Position numbers and translations under genes: made by a program. The notes beneath the pieces were generated by a model. It saw only the letters and a list, made by a program, of their open reading frames with translations. It searched no databases and had not been told where the DNA came from. A stretch of DNA of 6,975 bases from an uncultured Collinsella sp. (lineage in GTDB: Bacteria > Actinomycetota > Coriobacteriia > Coriobacteriales > Coriobacteriaceae), in assembly GCA_900759435.1 (NCBI GenBank), contig CAAEVD010000246.1:1-6975 (forward strand), in the 5' to 3' direction. Shown here piece by piece: positions 5,832 through 6,975 of the stretch; the first letter of the stretch is position 1, and each line of letters opens with the position of its first letter.

Positions 5832-5898
5832 TTGGTGCAAGCTAGCCCGTCCCCATTGCACCAGATTGGTGCGAAGGGGACGGGTTCGTTTGCACCAA
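5832..5898. repeat. 67-base nested palindrome of two inverted GTCCCC units
   Basis: The sequence folds on itself about base 5865: of 33 pairs only 5843/5887 and 5855/5875 are mismatched, and four are G-T pairs. Each half is itself a unit of about 31 bases with short complementary ends, TGGTGCAA and TTGCACCA in the left half. These flank a core of the form CCNGTCCCC. The halves lie head to head with a 3-base spacer, the arrangement seen in paired REP elements (BIMEs). It begins directly after the rpmE terminator tail and lies upstream of secA. It holds no coding sequence. The identification as REP-like is inference; the symmetry is seen directly. Confidence 0.85.
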
Positions 5899-5931
5899 AT
5901 GGCAGAGATACAGCGTTTTCCCAGATAAAAA

Positions 5932-5962
5932 CTGCCAAAATAAACCAGTCCCCTTTTGGCAG
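5932..5962 (+). repeat. Third GTCCCC unit with a different stem
   Basis: CTGCCAAAA (5932-5940) and TTTTGGCAG (5954-5962) form a perfect 9-bp stem around TAAACCAGTCCCC. The core AACCNGTCCCCTT matches the minus-strand reading of 5867-5898, yet the stem is unrelated in sequence. A further TGGCAG at 5900-5905 could pair with 5932-5937 instead. Confidence 0.75.
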
Positions 5963-5984
5963 GTTGGTCGTAGTTATTACGTGG

Positions 5985-6000
5985 CGGTCGAGGTCGACCG
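5985..6000. promoter_or_regulatory. Palindrome upstream of secA, possible operator
   Basis: CGGTCGA (5985-5991) and TCGACCG (5994-6000) form a perfect 7-bp inverted repeat with a GG centre. It abuts TATAGG (6001-6006), a weak -10 candidate without a clear -35 box. It may be an operator or the end of the preceding repeat cluster. Confidence 0.35.
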
Positions 6001-6047
6001 TATAGGCCGCGTCCTGTTTGGCTAAAGTACATTTATCTGTGTTTAAC

Positions 6048-6074
6048 TCGCCCGAGGCTGCATGGCGCGGGCGA
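6048..6074 (+). promoter_or_regulatory. Hairpin in the secA leader
   Basis: TCGCCCG (6048-6054) pairs perfectly with CGGGCGA (6068-6074) around a 13-base loop, ending about eight bases before the ribosome binding site AAGGA (6083-6087). It encloses an in-frame ATG at 6062 and overlaps another at 6074, which argues against those as secA starts. A role in translation control is possible but unproven. Confidence 0.4.
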
Positions 6075-6094
6075 TGGCCAAAAAGGAAAACCAC

Positions 6095-6975
6095 ATGGGA
6101 TTCATGTCAAAGCTGCTGTCCTTTGGATCCGATAAGGACCTTAAGCGCTACTACAAGATCGTCGATCAGATCAACGGTCTTGAGCCCCAGTTTGAGAAGA
6201 TGACCGAGGAAGAGCTCCGCGCCCAGACCGATAAGTTCCGTGAGCGTTACGCCAACGGCGAGTCGCTCGACGATATGCTCCCCGAGGCTTTTGCCACCGT
6301 GCGTGAGGCTTCCAAGCGCATCACGGGCATGCGTCACTTTGACGTGCAGCTCATTGGCGCCATGGCACTGCACGAGGGGCATATCGCCGAGATGAAGACC
6401 GGCGAGGGCAAGACCCTTGTCTCCACCTTGGCCGGCTACCTCAACGCTATCGCCGGCAAGGGCGTGCATGTCGTTACCGTCAACGATTACCTGGCAAAGC
6501 GAGACTCCGAGTGGATGGGCCGCATCTACAAGTACCTGGGAATGACCGTCGGTCTGCTCCAGAACAACATGCCGCTCGAGCTCAAGCGTCCGGCCTACCA
6601 GGCAGACGTCACCTACGGCACCAACTCCGAGTTCGGTTTCGACTACCTGCGCGACAACATGGTCACCCGCCCCGAGCAGCGCGTACAGCGCGGCCACCAT
6701 TACGCCATCGTCGACGAGGTCGACTCCATCCTGATCGATGAGGCCAGAACGCCGCTCATCATCTCGGGCGCCGGCACCAAGTCCGCCAGCACCTATAAGG
6801 ACTTCGCGCGCGCCGTGCGCGGCCTGGAGCGCGGTGAGGACGTGTCGCACGACATGCTCACCGCCACCGAGGACGTCGAGCCCACGGGCGACTACGTCAT
6901 GGATGAGGCCAAGCACACCATCGCCGCCACCGAGCGCGGCCTTAAGAAGATCGAGCGCCGCCTGGGTATCGATGA
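6095..6975 (+). CDS. secA: Protein translocase ATPase SecA, N-terminal part
   Basis: SecA is the motor that pushes unfolded preproteins through the SecYEG channel using ATP. Only the first 293 of about 900 residues lie in the window; the gene runs off the right edge. Seen in order: the N-terminal helix region, [16 protein letters not shown] (75-90) with Q85 of the adenine-binding Q motif, Walker A MKTGEGKT (100-107), [11 protein letters not shown] (127-137), [17 protein letters not shown] (173-189), and the DEAD-box DEVD (207-210) followed by [15 protein letters not shown]. The preprotein cross-linking domain starts after about 225. The start at 6095 has AAGGA seven bases upstream; ATGs at 6062, 6074 and 6104 are in frame, but the first two lack a ribosome binding site and coincide with a hairpin. 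It seems to have its own promoter after the rpmE terminator. Confidence 0.96.
   Translation, partial: MGFMSKLLSFGSDKDLKRYYKIVDQINGLEPQFEKMTEEELRAQTDKFRERYANGESLDDMLPEAFATVREASKRITGMRHFDVQLIGAMALHEGHIAEMKTGEGKTLVSTLAGYLNAIAGKGVHVVTVNDYLAKRDSEWMGRIYKYLGMTVGLLQNNMPLELKRPAYQADVTYGTNSEFGFDYLRDNMVTRPEQRVQRGHHYAIVDEVDSILIDEARTPLIISGAGTKSASTYKDFARAVRGLERGEDVSHDMLTATEDVEPTGDYVMDEAKHTIAATERGLKKIERRLGID

Noticed and set aside
5832..5962. CRISPR-like repeats
   Set aside because: The units are inverted rather than direct, have no uniform spacers and no cas genes; they fit palindromic intergenic repeats instead.

Overview
The window looks like a piece of chromosome from a GC-rich Gram-positive of the class Coriobacteriia, most likely Collinsella or a close relative. 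I infer this from four things: the GC-rich third codon positions, the gene content (stand-alone adenine deaminase, ACT-domain protein next to citrate synthase, L31 with a long Ala/Lys/Glu tail), the L31 leader with two hairpins, and palindromic intergenic repeats built around GTCCCC. No database comparison was possible, so the genus is a guess and the class is a reasonable inference.

Layout: positions 1-361 hold no convincing gene. They contain a large imperfect hairpin (1-80) that probably runs off the left edge, a 58-base near-perfect palindrome (151-208), and the upstream region of ade. Adenine deaminase (ade, 362-2182, +) follows. It converges on a HAD-family phosphatase (2308-3150, -) across a 125-base gap filled with repeat debris. 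The HAD gene lies behind citrate synthase (gltA, 3238-4656, -), from which it is separated by a strong intrinsic terminator. An ACT-domain protein (4734-5021, -) lies 77 bases upstream of gltA in the same direction and may share its transcript. A 306-base divergent region separates the ACT gene from rpmE (ribosomal protein L31, 5328-5753, +). It carries an operator-like dyad, a plausible rpmE promoter and a structured rpmE leader. After the rpmE terminator comes a second repeat cluster (5832-5962), then a short secA leader and the first 293 codons of secA (6095 to the right edge).

How the genes relate: these are mostly housekeeping functions, namely purine salvage (Ade), the first step from acetyl-CoA and oxaloacetate towards 2-oxoglutarate and glutamate (citrate synthase), a probable small-molecule sensor (ACT), translation (L31) and protein export (SecA). 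They do not form one pathway. The unusual content is in the gaps: three of the intergenic regions carry palindromic elements with the hexamer GTCCCC on one or both strands. Two of these regions also share a second related sequence, of which one copy is a complete palindrome and the other only half. I see no CRISPR array, tRNA, rRNA, insertion-sequence transposase or phage gene.
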